Below, piece by piece: positions 8,592-16,983 of a stretch of 62,079 nucleotides of DNA. Each line of letters opens with the position of its first letter. The first letter of the stretch is position 1. Both the position numbers and the translations under genes were made by a program. The stretch is from JAXHUM01 sp034189325 (lineage in GTDB: Bacteria; Desulfobacterota; DSM-4660; Desulfatiglandales; Desulfatiglandaceae): the NCBI GenBank assembly GCA_034189325.1, contig JAXHUM010000094.1, positions 1-62,079 of the forward strand, given 5' to 3'. Under the pieces are notes generated by a model. That model saw only the letters and a program-made list of their open reading frames with translations. It was not told where the DNA came from and searched no databases.

Positions 8592-9800
8592 TTATTTTAA
8601 GTAGTCACTCACATCAAACCATTCCGTTACAGGTATTAGAGTCTTTGTTTTGAAATCAGCCCGCAGGACCCTCGCTCGAGGAAATTTATGTGCGCTATAG
8701 TCAAGTGTTTTTCCTTCATACATGCCGAAGGCATTCCAATCAGTCAAGCTCTCCAAGGCATCCCTAGCTCCCTCTCGTGACAAATTTCCTGCCTTATCTG
8801 CACGAATAGCGGCCTCCCCATTAATCAAGCTCATTAGAATACCCTGAAAATAAAGATCCCAGATCTTAACTTTATCCTCCCTTTTTTGGGCAGCATCCAA
8901 TGCCATAGCCACTAAGGGGTTTTGAGTCTCGCTTGGCCTGGGATAAGGAGAGACCACGTAAACTCCATCAAAGGCCTCTTGCGCCGTGGCGAAGAAAATT
9001 TCCCATGCAACATAACTCAAACTGACTATCTTGGTTTCAGGTATGACCTTGTTGGCCATTTTTATAAAACGCGTGCTTACTGGCACTGACCATGACCAGA
9101 GCATGACGTAGTCCGCCTTTGACTGTCGGATTTTCATCAGCGTCGGCGTATAATCCGTAGTGGTAAAGGTGACCGGCTCGGCCAAGACTAAATCGATATC
9201 AAATTTCTTCTCGAAAATCCGGAGTTTCTTTAAGGGTTCTCTTCCAACTCCTGAATCAATATACACAAACGCCAATTTCGGCTTTTCCTTTTTTGTGTGG
9301 AGTTCTGTTTTGATGTATTTACAGAGAATACCCGTCTGATCTCCATAACCAACACCTACACTGAAGTAATAAGGATATCTCTCTTTTACATTCTCACCAA
9401 AAATGGCCGGGCTCATGGACCCGTCAGTACACACGACATGGTTTTCTTTTACCTTTTCACCAATGGAATGAAGTACTCCTGTTTGCCAACCGGAATGAAA
9501 CAGGAGTTCGTTCCTCGGTTCTGCTGCAACTACTCGGTTGAAGATACTGACGGATAAGGGTATATCGTACTGGCCGTCCTCCAGGACAACTTCAAACTTT
9601 CGCCCATTGATACCGCCCCTATCGTTTACCATAGTGACGCCATCCACAAGCCCCCACCCAGTTTCCTTAATAGCGCCCAGCTTGCCGCTCAGGACCGCAC
9701 TACCTATCATTTTTATGGAAGGTTTTTCGGCTGCCAATACATTGGATGTCATAACAATAAAAAAGCCTATCGCCATTATGCCCCAAACACTTTTTTTCAT
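8592..9800 (-). CDS. ABC transporter periplasmic binding protein (LivK family)
   Basis: This 402-residue substrate-binding protein has a Sec signal peptide at residues 1-23 that ends in an AxA-like site (VLAAEKP). The type I periplasmic binding fold is indicated by GWGLVDGVTMVNDRGGINGRKFEVV near residues 45-70. It captures the ligand outside the membrane for LivHFGM. AAGGAGG lies 8 bases before the ATG. The next divergent gene is mutase 2, across a 1.1-kb spacer. The family binds amino acids, short amides, aromatic acids and fatty-acid-like ligands, so the substrate is open. The ligase in the operon favours a carboxylic acid (inference). Confidence 0.9.
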   Translation of the reverse strand: MKKSVWGIMAIGFFIVMTSNVLAAEKPSIKMIGSAVLSGKLGAIKETGWGLVDGVTMVNDRGGINGRKFEVVLEDGQYDIPLSVSIFNRVVAAEPRNELLFHSGWQTGVLHSIGEKVKENHVVCTDGSMSPAIFGENVKERYPYYFSVGVGYGDQTGILCKYIKTELHTKKEKPKLAFVYIDSGVGREPLKKLRIFEKKFDIDLVLAEPVTFTTTDYTPTLMKIRQSKADYVMLWSWSVPVSTRFIKMANKVIPETKIVSLSYVAWEIFFATAQEAFDGVYVVSPYPRPSETQNPLVAMALDAAQKREDKVKIWDLYFQGILMSLINGEAAIRADKAGNLSREGARDALESLTDWNAFGMYEGKTLDYSAHKFPRARVLRADFKTKTLIPVTEWFDVSDYLK

Positions 9801-10189
9801 GATTTTTACCTCCTTATGATTTTTCGGAAAGCATGCTCCAGGACTTGCAGGTCGCCAGGGCTACGAAAGAGAATCCTTTTCCCTTCATTTTGCTGATATA
9901 TGCGCCTAGGCAAAAACGAACAGGATCATTTCTCCAGATTAAAGGAATATCTGTTTTGAAAAAAGGATGTTGGTTATAGGATCAGGTTACAAAAGGCCTA
10001 GTTTTTTCGCCCAACTACAACGTTCCAAATGAGAGCGAATGTCTTATGATATGTGGATAATCATCCAAAAGCATAAAAAAGATGAGTGCAATACTGGCAA
10101 TAAACCTGAGATAATTTTCTGATTGAGGCGTAAGAAAGTCCTCTTTCTTTAAAGAGGTTTCAAATTCCGTCCACTGGTTGCTAACAACC

Positions 10190-10214
10190 TTAGAGTTCTG
10201 GAAACGAACTCTAA
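10190..10214. promoter_or_regulatory. Perfect 9-bp inverted repeat, operator-like
   Basis: TTAGAGTTC (10190-10198) and GAACTCTAA (10206-10214) are exact reverse complements separated by 7 bases. The 25-bp size and dyad symmetry fit a dimeric repressor site such as those of TetR or GntR families. It lacks a following T-run, so it is not a terminator. No cognate regulator gene is in the window. Confidence 0.4.
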
Positions 10215-10855
10215 TAGCGAGAGTTATGCTGGGTATGTCTTAAAAAGCCGAGGTTCCCTATTAAATCTATTAAATCACGTTTTATGAAACGAGCCTGATG
10301 CTACTGTAGCAGACAGAGGTTGCAAATAAAAAATATCAGAATGCACTTGAGAGGAAGTAGTCCTATTCAAATCAAATAGAATACAATTTTTGGATGGACA
10401 ATTACTAACTGGAGCAAAATGTGATTGTCAAGTGTTTTTTTAAGATCCTCGAGAGGATAAATGTATCGTATTGAAATATATCAAAAACTGGAAGGAGTTA
10501 CGTCTGTACAAGAGTCTTTGCGGTGAGTACTCATAAGTTTGACACAAAGGAGCCTGCACCAGAGATTTTTGACGATTGCCCTTGACACAGCACTTCTGTT
10601 TTTCTATGCTTTTTTCGAGCGTCAAGACTCCATTTGTTCGGGCCGATTTTCAAAGCTTGTTGTGTTGAAGAGGCACGGAGCATTCATTTATCATACCCTA
10701 CACCTTCTCCATTTCTTATCTGATCAGTTCTTGATGCTCCTATTAGCATGCATGATAATGTATTTTCTATGATATTGCTTTTTTTGACGTACCGAAAAAT
10801 GTGACCGATTTTTACGCTCCAAATGACCATAATTCCAGCAATATTTCGAATAATA

Positions 10856-10869
10856 TTAATGGCCATTAA
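10856..10869. promoter_or_regulatory. 14-bp perfect palindrome upstream of mutase 2
   Basis: TTAATGGCCATTAA is a perfect palindrome ending 29 bases before the mutase 2 ATG. It is preceded by a second AT-rich near-palindrome (AATATTTCGAATAATATT). It could be an operator overlapping the transcription start. Chance occurrence in AT-rich DNA is possible. Confidence 0.35.
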
Positions 10870-10898
10870 CCTAATGATGACGAATTTAAGGAGGGGGT

Positions 10899-12557
10899 AT
10901 GAATGATAATGTAAAGATTGGTGAAATGTACTTCGAAAAAGGAAGAGGACTGCAGACATGGTCAGGTGTCCCGGTCAACGAGGTATATCGCCCGGAGGAT
11001 ATACAGGGAGTGAATTATGATCAAGTTTTGGGTGATCCCGGGAAATATCCATTCACGAGGGGTATATACCCCAACATGTATCGAGGGCGCCTTTTCAGCC
11101 GTCGCTTGATCACAGGATGCCCAACGCCCACGCTGACTAACGAGAGGCTGAAACTGCTGGTGAAAGAGGGTGAAAGTGCCCTTAATATAATTCATGACCA
11201 GCCGACTGCGATTGGTCTTGATTCAGATCATCCCCTGGCTATAGGTTCCGTCGGGTGTGCTGGAGTCCCTATCTGCACGATGCAAGATATGTTTACAACT
11301 TTGGACGGATTGCCTTTGGACCAAGTCAGCATCATGCTAACCCTCTTATCGCCTTTGGCCTTTCCATCGGTCCTCTTATTGGCCGAAAAAACCGGCGTTG
11401 ATTGGACTTGTCTCAGAGGAACAAGCCCGTTGATGGGGCCGGGACTGACCGCGCCTGTTTGCATGTATGGCGGACGGCAATGGTTTTTGGATATGCGAAC
11501 CGATCCACGTGCCTATTTCGCCGAGATAGAATGGGTGGCCAAGAATGTCCCTCATTGGAATTCAGTAAACTACAACTCTTACAACATAAGGGAAACGGGC
11601 GTAAGTGCCCCTCAGGAAATGGCGTTTATTCTCGCCAATGTTTTCGAGACCCTTCAGATGGCAGTTGAATGTGGAGCAGATATAGACCTAGTTGCCACCC
11701 AGACTACATTTACTTGCAGTGCGATGATAGACATCCTTGAAGAGGCGGCCAAGTTTAGAGCAGCGAGAAGAATTTGGGCCAGAACCCTTAATGAAAAGTT
11801 CGGTGTTAAGAATCCAAAGGCAATGAGGATGAAGGTACATGTCAACACTGCCGGTTCACTTATGGAGTACCCCCAGGCGAGAATTAACGTAATTCGTGGA
11901 GCTTATGCTGCTTTGGGCGCCGTGCTTGGCGGTATCCAATCCCTACAAATCGCTTCATACGATGAACCCATCGCTATTCCGACCGAAGAGGCGGCTGTTA
12001 TGGCCTTGAGAACGGAACAGATCCTTACATACGAGACCGGTCTTACGAACGTGGCGGACCCTTTGGGAGGATCTTACTATGTGGAGGCATTGACCAGTAA
12101 GCTCGAAGAAGAGATGGTGAGTATTATTGAAGAAATAGAGGGTATGGGTGGCATGACGGCGGCCGTGGAACAAGGTTGGGTAGACAAGCAAATTGAAAGT
12201 GAATGGATGAGACGTCAGCATGAGCTGGAGAATAAGGAAAGGATTACTGTTGGTGTGAATGAGTTTATTGTACCAGAGGAAGGAGAGCAGGAAGTCCCTG
12301 TGTACGAGGTAGATCAGGAGGCTGTTGAACGTCATATACAAGATCTCAAGGCATTTAGAAAGAACCGATCTCAGGGGCCACTGAGAAAGGCCCTGGATGA
12401 TTGTAGGAGGTTGATTGAGAAGGGAGGTGAAAATCCTATCCCTTGTCTAATGGAATGCTGCAAGGCCCATGCAACGTCTGGCGAGGTCCTCGGTGCCATG
12501 AGAATGGGGAGGGGTCTGCCTTATGACCCTATGGGTATTTTAGAATACCCCTTTTAG
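10899..12557 (+). CDS. Methylmalonyl-CoA mutase-like large subunit, strongly divergent active site (mutase 2)
   Basis: This 552-residue catalytic subunit of the B12-dependent acyl-CoA mutase family keeps fold markers YPFTRG, MYRGR, KFRAARR and ADPLGGSYYVE. The substrate pocket is rebuilt. The Tyr89 equivalent is Ile71, Gln197 is Pro177, His244 is Asn229 and Gln330 is Asn. The Arg207 region carries a roughly 5-residue insertion with no clear Arg counterpart (Val187 by simple alignment). The usual QND motif after LRGT is SPLM here. Ile at the Tyr89 position is also found in 2-hydroxyisobutyryl-CoA mutase (from memory), but that enzyme keeps the His, so identity is not implied. AAGGAGGGGG at 10888-10897 lies directly before the ATG. 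The B12 subunit follows after 102 bases. Confidence 0.87.
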   Translation: MNDNVKIGEMYFEKGRGLQTWSGVPVNEVYRPEDIQGVNYDQVLGDPGKYPFTRGIYPNMYRGRLFSRRLITGCPTPTLTNERLKLLVKEGESALNIIHDQPTAIGLDSDHPLAIGSVGCAGVPICTMQDMFTTLDGLPLDQVSIMLTLLSPLAFPSVLLLAEKTGVDWTCLRGTSPLMGPGLTAPVCMYGGRQWFLDMRTDPRAYFAEIEWVAKNVPHWNSVNYNSYNIRETGVSAPQEMAFILANVFETLQMAVECGADIDLVATQTTFTCSAMIDILEEAAKFRAARRIWARTLNEKFGVKNPKAMRMKVHVNTAGSLMEYPQARINVIRGAYAALGAVLGGIQSLQIASYDEPIAIPTEEAAVMALRTEQILTYETGLTNVADPLGGSYYVEALTSKLEEEMVSIIEEIEGMGGMTAAVEQGWVDKQIESEWMRRQHELENKERITVGVNEFIVPEEGEQEVPVYEVDQEAVERHIQDLKAFRKNRSQGPLRKALDDCRRLIEKGGENPIPCLMECCKAHATSGEVLGAMRMGRGLPYDPMGILEYPF

Positions 12558-12659
12558 TCTGTTTGAAAAGGATTTGGCAGAACTAATTGCCTTAAGTACC
12601 CGAATGGGGAAGTTATTCTGTCCTCATTCCCAGTGGTGGATTCTAAAGGAGGGGGAGTT

Positions 12660-13052
12660 TTGGCTGAGAGAAAATTGAGAATTCTGCTCGGAAAGGTCGG
12701 ATTGGATGGGCATGATAGAGGTGTCAGGATGTTGAGTACCTGGTTGCGCAATAGCGGTATGGAGGTGATCTACATAGGTACCCACAACCTTCCTAAGGCT
12801 GTTGTGGAGATCGCCATACAGGAAGATGTGGATGTCATAGGATTGAGCTTCCAGGGCGGCGAACACTCTGTTCTTGTCCAAGCCGTTTTTGAGGAGATGA
12901 AAAAAGCAGAGCTTGGGGATGCAAAACTTATCGCCGGGGGCAATATTCCTCGCCAGGATATTGACAAACTCAAAAGCTCGGGGGTAGACGAGATATTTCC
13001 CGCTGGCACTCCGATGGCGGCGATCACTGATTATCTTAATAATTTATCTTAA
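12660..13052 (+). CDS. B12-binding small subunit partner of mutase 2
   Basis: This cobalamin-binding subunit of about 130 residues has a complete signature: GKVGLDGHDRG with the axial His, LSFQGGEH in place of the Ser-x-Leu stretch, and IAGGNIP. The TTG at 12660 is preferred because AAAGGAGGGGG (12645-12655) ends 4 bases before it and the protein then begins directly at the conserved AERKLRILLGKVGLD. The longer GTG at 12633 would place the ribosome binding site inside the gene. The middle motif reads S-F-Q instead of S-x-L, a small departure from the other two B12 subunits of the window. Confidence 0.88.
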   Translation: MAERKLRILLGKVGLDGHDRGVRMLSTWLRNSGMEVIYIGTHNLPKAVVEIAIQEDVDVIGLSFQGGEHSVLVQAVFEEMKKAELGDAKLIAGGNIPRQDIDKLKSSGVDEIFPAGTPMAAITDYLNNLS

Positions 13053-13156
13053 ATTGGCAGATGTCGCAAATTCTGGTCAAGTTTTATTGAATAGGGCCGA
13101 TAATATGAATAGAGGATTTGGAAAAACTGAAGTGCAGAAGAAAGGGCTCGTATTTG

Positions 13157-13420
13157 ATGGACATTATGCCGCCTCAAAATCCGATCGCTTTGGACTATGC
13201 CAGTCAAGTGGGTGTAGCCCAAGATCAAGAAAAGAAGAACGAGGAAAAAAGGCTGACCATCCAGGATGCAGAGGAATCTGAAAGACTCCGTCTGGAAAAA
13301 GAGCGGCGCGACAAAGAAAATAGAAAGAAGAAAAAAAAGCAAGGTCTCAATCAGACGCAAGAGAAGAACTTAGTAAAAGATCCCCTGGCGGAAGAGCATA
13401 TTCTGGATATAATCGTCTAA
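13157..13420 (+). CDS. Small highly charged hypothetical protein
   Basis: This frame encodes 87 residues starting MDIMPPQNPIALDYASQVGV. A strongly charged middle part follows, with runs such as EESERLRLEKERRDKENRKKKKK, likely a continuous helix or coiled coil. It ends with a short acidic-hydrophobic tail (EEHILDIIV). No signal peptide, Cys or catalytic motif is seen. It lies 104 bases after the mutase 2 B12 subunit and directly before a strong terminator, so it is probably the last gene of that transcript. The ribosome binding site is weak (GAAAGGG about 10 bases upstream). I do not recognise a family. Confidence 0.55.
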   Translation: MDIMPPQNPIALDYASQVGVAQDQEKKNEEKRLTIQDAEESERLRLEKERRDKENRKKKKKQGLNQTQEKNLVKDPLAEEHILDIIV

Positions 13421-13447
13421 GCCAAAGGGGAGGTGTGAGGTCAAAAA

Positions 13448-13485
13448 AGCTTCCTCCAGTGAATCTGGAGGGAGCTTTCTCTTTT
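13448..13485 (+). terminator. Rho-independent terminator after mutase 2 operon
   Basis: A 12-bp stem (13448-13459 with 13465-13476, one G-T pair) has a 5-base loop and is followed by TTCTCTTTT. It ends the plus-strand unit that starts with mutase 2. Confidence 0.85.
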
Positions 13486-13567
13486 GCAGGACGCTGGAAA
13501 AGGGCCACTCTGTGAAGGCACGCACAAGTTCAAAAAACCCTTTTCAGTATACTTCAGTGGCCAGACT

Positions 13568-14782
13568 CTAGATGACCTCTTCATCTTTTAATTTAATGAT
13601 CTCGTCCCAGTCATATCCAAGGATCTCCAGTAAAATTTCCTCGCTATGCTCGCCAAATTCAGGGGCAGCACGCGTTATTTCAGAGGGTGTTTCGCCGAAG
13701 ATGACCGGGAATCCCACCTCCTGGATCTTTCCCCAGGTCGGGTGTTCATAGTCGATAATGTAATTATTGGCCAACACCTGAGGGTCATTGTCAAGATCGG
13801 AAATAAAATTGAGCCGGGAGTAAATCACATTGTTTTTCTTAAAGATAGCCATCCATTCATCTCTATTTTTCGTCAAGAAAAGCTTATCAAGAATTCCAAT
13901 CAGTTCCGTGGCATTTTTTCCCCTTGCCTCCATATTGACAAATTTCGGGTCATTTTGAAGGTTCTCAAGGTCCATTGATTTGCACAAATTACCCCAGAAC
14001 TTGTCAGGCTGAAGATGGGCCAGAGCAAGCCAATGGTCGTCTTTGCATTTATAGTGGTTCCATAGTGGATTCCCAACATTCTTCCTCGCCGTACGCATGG
14101 TGGGGATTTTTGAAATACAACGCATAGTCACGGCGAGGCCCAGGAGGTGCATGAGCGCACCCAGCATGCCTATCTCCACTTTTTGCCCGATGCCAAAACG
14201 TTCCCGGGCCAGGAGGGCTGCCAGGATACCATAGGCGGTCATAGTCGCGCCCATCTGATCGCCCACACCGGCCTGGACCATCTGTGGGTCCATATCCGGC
14301 TCACCAGCCACACTCATCAGACCGGACCTTGCCACGCCGGTGTAGTCTGCAGACGGATCATTGGCATCAGGACCGTCAGGGCCCCAGCCGGAGGCGTGTG
14401 CGTATATAAGTTTGGGGTTGTGTTTAGAGAGGGTTTCATAATCGAGGCCGAGTTTTTTGTCCACACCCATGCGAAAATTATGAACGAAGACATCCGACTT
14501 TTCGACCAACTGATAAATCAATTCCTTTCCCTTTTCTTTTGTCACGTCAATGGTGATGCATCGCTTTCCCCGGTTGTTATTCTCATAATATGGGTTTCGT
14601 CCCACATCGCCTCCGATCAGCTGTCCAATCATCTTCATCATGCCTCTCGCAGGATCACCTTCTGTTCGGTGCTCAATCTTGATGACATCAGCCCCCAACT
14701 CTGCAAGCATCATCGTGGCCACCGGTCCCTGCTGAAAAATCGTCCAATCAAGAACACGAATCCCGTCTAGTGGTCTGGTCAT
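13568..14782 (-). CDS. Class III CoA-transferase (CaiB/BaiF family)
   Basis: This 404-residue family III CoA-transferase moves CoA between acyl-CoA and a free acid through an enzyme-anhydride intermediate. Family motifs: LDGIRVLDWT at the N-terminus, ELGADVIKIE, and VFVHNFRMGV near residue 100. The predicted catalytic Asp is Asp146 in SADYTGVARSG, the position of the conserved Asp in this family. It is a single gene with GAAAGGAGG upstream of its ATG, facing the mutase 2 operon across the terminator. It probably activates or exchanges an acid in the same pathway (inference); the donor and acceptor acids are not known. Confidence 0.9.
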   Translation of the reverse strand: MTRPLDGIRVLDWTIFQQGPVATMMLAELGADVIKIEHRTEGDPARGMMKMIGQLIGGDVGRNPYYENNNRGKRCITIDVTKEKGKELIYQLVEKSDVFVHNFRMGVDKKLGLDYETLSKHNPKLIYAHASGWGPDGPDANDPSADYTGVARSGLMSVAGEPDMDPQMVQAGVGDQMGATMTAYGILAALLARERFGIGQKVEIGMLGALMHLLGLAVTMRCISKIPTMRTARKNVGNPLWNHYKCKDDHWLALAHLQPDKFWGNLCKSMDLENLQNDPKFVNMEARGKNATELIGILDKLFLTKNRDEWMAIFKKNNVIYSRLNFISDLDNDPQVLANNYIIDYEHPTWGKIQEVGFPVIFGETPSEITRAAPEFGEHSEEILLEILGYDWDEIIKLKDEEVI

Positions 14783-15373
14783 TTCCCTTTGCCTCCTTTC
14801 GCCATTTATTAAAGGTTAAAATTGAATCCAACACAAACCTTGAAATATGAGTCCTTCTCTCGAAATCTCGCTTGAAAGGTAATCTCAAAGACGTTCAATG
14901 TGTTTAAAGATCGAGAAACTGAGGTGGTCTTCAAAGGTCTCGGCAATACTAAATCAGGATCGCGGAATTGATGATTTCGAGAAAAACAGGCATTGCAAGC
15001 CGTTAGAGTAATTTACTTGATGAAGAACACAAATAGCAAGAGTGTTGTTGTGTGTCAAGAGACAAAACAACCTCAATACCGTTTGCTATCTATCGTTTAA
15101 GCGAACGAGGGATGCGGAATGAAGAAACAAAAGCCGGTTTTGATATTGACTCTATCGCTGTTTTGGCATATAGAAGACTGGTAATCTGCTCAGGGTGAAG
15201 GGTGTTTTGGATAAGGCATAACCGATCTCCCTGCAAAAACAGCTGTTTTTCCAATTTCTCGATCAGTCTTCGGATCTCAAGTACAAAGATATTCCATAGT
15301 ATTGTAACTGAATTTTCGCCCCGCTAAAACACAAAAAGATCTCTATCCTGATTTCAATTCTAACGTCAAACCC
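14783..15373. other. Divergent intergenic region before the crotonase/ligase operon
   Basis: No gene is seen in this 591-bp spacer. It holds the promoter candidate at 15146-15174. At 14940-14951 it has a 12-base match (TTCAAAGGTCTC) to one terminus of the MITE at 34358-34499. No second terminus was found, so it may be a relic or chance. Confidence 0.5.
15146..15174 (+). promoter_or_regulatory. Candidate sigma-70 promoter of crotonase/ligase operon
   Basis: TTGACT and TATAGA are separated by 17 bases (5 of 6 and 4 of 6 matches). It lies 200 bases upstream of the first gene on the same strand. Confidence 0.4.
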
Positions 15374-16144
15374 ATGGATGGGCAACGAGTGGCGCTTCTA
15401 GAAAAGAAAGATTCTGTCGGCATCATAACCCTGGATCGTCCCAATTCAAAAAACTTAATTAACCGTCGACTGGTGTCTGAATTAGAGGATATTCGGCGCG
15501 AGATAAACATGGACGATGATATCAGGGTCATAACTCTTAACGGAAAGGAATCATTTTCAAGTGGAACGGATTTTGACGATGGGGGTAACTTCGAAAACAA
15601 AAGCGATACCATCTCAAGTCTGTCAAGCTCTTCCATAATCGCTTCATTTGACCAACCGACTATAGCGGCCATTGATGGAGACGCCTTTGGACAGGGATTG
15701 GAACTGGCCCTTGCCTGCGATCTGAGAATCTGTACGGACAGAGCCCGGTTTACAATGGACCAGCTTCTACGCGGAGACATTCCTTGGGACGGAGGCACAC
15801 AGCGATTATCCCGGCTTGTGGGAAGAGGCAAGGCAATGGAAATGATTCTTACAGGGGAAATCATCGATGCCCGTGAGGCCGATCGGATCGGTCTGGTTAA
15901 CAGAGTTGTGCCGGCCGAAGAGCTTATGAGGATCGTCATGGACATGTGCGGGGAAATGGCCTCAAAAGGCCCTATTGCCCTGAAGTTTGCCAAAGAGGCT
16001 ATGGCCAAAGGCATGGACATGACCATGGAGCAAGGACTTCGTTTGGAGGCTGATCTCTACTTCCTCCTCCACACAACCAAAGACAGAACCGAGGGCATCA
16101 AGGCCTTTAAAGAAAAGAGATCTCCGAAATTTGTGGGAAGATAA
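15374..16144 (+). CDS. Enoyl-CoA hydratase/isomerase family protein lacking one catalytic Glu
   Basis: This 256-residue crotonase-fold protein has ITLDRPNSKN near the N-terminus and GDAFGQGLELALACDLRI around residues 102-119. Of the two catalytic Glu residues of enoyl-CoA hydratase (rat Glu144 and Glu164), the first is kept as Glu110. The second is replaced by Gln130 (MDQLLRG instead of xPExxLG). The usual PGAGG is PWDGG. The oxyanion segment FSSGTDF is also unusual. It may be an isomerase, hydrolase or decarboxylase of the superfamily rather than a standard hydratase. It starts an operon (23 bases to the next gene). The ATG has no strong ribosome binding site but is the most upstream start in frame. 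Confidence 0.85.
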   Translation: MDGQRVALLEKKDSVGIITLDRPNSKNLINRRLVSELEDIRREINMDDDIRVITLNGKESFSSGTDFDDGGNFENKSDTISSLSSSSIIASFDQPTIAAIDGDAFGQGLELALACDLRICTDRARFTMDQLLRGDIPWDGGTQRLSRLVGRGKAMEMILTGEIIDAREADRIGLVNRVVPAEELMRIVMDMCGEMASKGPIALKFAKEAMAKGMDMTMEQGLRLEADLYFLLHTTKDRTEGIKAFKEKRSPKFVGR

Positions 16145-16167
16145 AACAGAGGTTTCACTGAAGCGTC

Positions 16168-16908
16168 ATGAGCGGTTTTGAGACAATAATTTACGAAAAA
16201 AGAAATAACATTGCCTATATCACGCTCAATCGACCTGATGTACTGAATATTTATAACATTCAGATGAGAGACGATCTGCATGAGATCCTGAGCGCTGTGA
16301 GAGATGACGGCGAAGTGAAGGCAGCCATCCTCATGGGTGCAGGAGAGAAGGCATTTTGTGGGGGAGCAGACCTGAGCGAGTTCCTTTCCGCCCCTTCCCC
16401 GATTATAGCGCGTCGGGTTCGATGGGACCGGGATGTCTGGGGTCTGTTTCTGGATATTCCACAACCCGTAATAGCTTCACTTCACGGATACACCTTGGGT
16501 TCGGGGATCGAAATGGCCCTCTGTTGCGACATTAGAATAGCCTCAGATGATGCCCGATTTGGACTACCTGAAGTCGGACTCGGGATTATCCCGGCCGCAG
16601 GCGGGACCCAGACCCTTCCACGCACCATTGGGCAAGCCAGGTCCCTTGAAATGCTGTTGTCAAACCATTGGTTGGGGGCTGAGGAGGCCTATAGGTATGG
16701 GCTTGTCAATAAGGTTACTGCAAGGAAAGATCTGATTCCTGCCGCAGAGAAAATCGCCGGGAAGATTGCGTCACTTGATCCCATAGCCGTAAGAAATGCC
16801 AAGAGAGCCGTTGCAAAGGGTTTGGATCTGGATCTTGCGAAAGGACTGGACCTGGAAAAAAGGCTTGCAGGAGTAGTGCGTTCAGAAGATTCGCTGTCAG
16901 ACCATTAA
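16168..16908 (+). CDS. Enoyl-CoA hydratase/isomerase family protein
   Basis: This 246-residue crotonase has both catalytic Glu equivalents: Glu115 in GSGIEMALCC and Glu135 in FGLPEVGLGIIP. The oxyanion segment AFCGGADLSEF at about 62-72 is normal. It probably hydrates 2-enoyl-CoA or carries out a related reaction in beta-oxidation-like degradation. It is 23 bases after the Glu-deficient paralogue and 75 bases before the ligase, in the same direction. The pairing suggests two successive or different steps of one pathway. The exact substrate is not readable. Confidence 0.9.
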   Translation: MSGFETIIYEKRNNIAYITLNRPDVLNIYNIQMRDDLHEILSAVRDDGEVKAAILMGAGEKAFCGGADLSEFLSAPSPIIARRVRWDRDVWGLFLDIPQPVIASLHGYTLGSGIEMALCCDIRIASDDARFGLPEVGLGIIPAAGGTQTLPRTIGQARSLEMLLSNHWLGAEEAYRYGLVNKVTARKDLIPAAEKIAGKIASLDPIAVRNAKRAVAKGLDLDLAKGLDLEKRLAGVVRSEDSLSDH

Positions 16909-16983
16909 CCCTCTGTTTGAGGCCTTTTCCCATTAGAACTGGAAAGCGTTTTTTTTTACCGATTAAACGATTAGGAGCAGGAG

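Larger units (their letters stand above)
9801..10898. other. Large divergent intergenic region (1.1 kb) between transporter and mutase 2
   Basis: No convincing gene was found. Short frames at 10440-10959 lack ribosome binding sites and resemble nothing known. The region is AT-rich and rich in inverted repeats. These are a 7-bp stem at 10140-10157 (CCTCTTT-CTTT-AAAGAGG), a 9-bp perfect repeat at 10190-10214, an 11-bp palindrome GCTACTGTAGC near 10300, and a 14-bp palindrome at 10856-10869 just before mutase 2. Its length and repeat content suggest regulatory DNA serving two divergent operons. Confidence 0.55.

Noticed and set aside
10440..10959. Short frames on both strands in the 1.1-kb spacer
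   Set aside because: No ribosome binding sites, not related to any known protein and overlapping each other.
746..13052. Cobalamin riboswitch upstream of either atypical mutase
   Set aside because: No B12-box-like core or typical stem set was recognised in either leader.
14940..14951. Single MITE-end-like motif as a second element
   Set aside because: No matching opposite end or target duplication found within 200 bases; recorded only as a weak lead.
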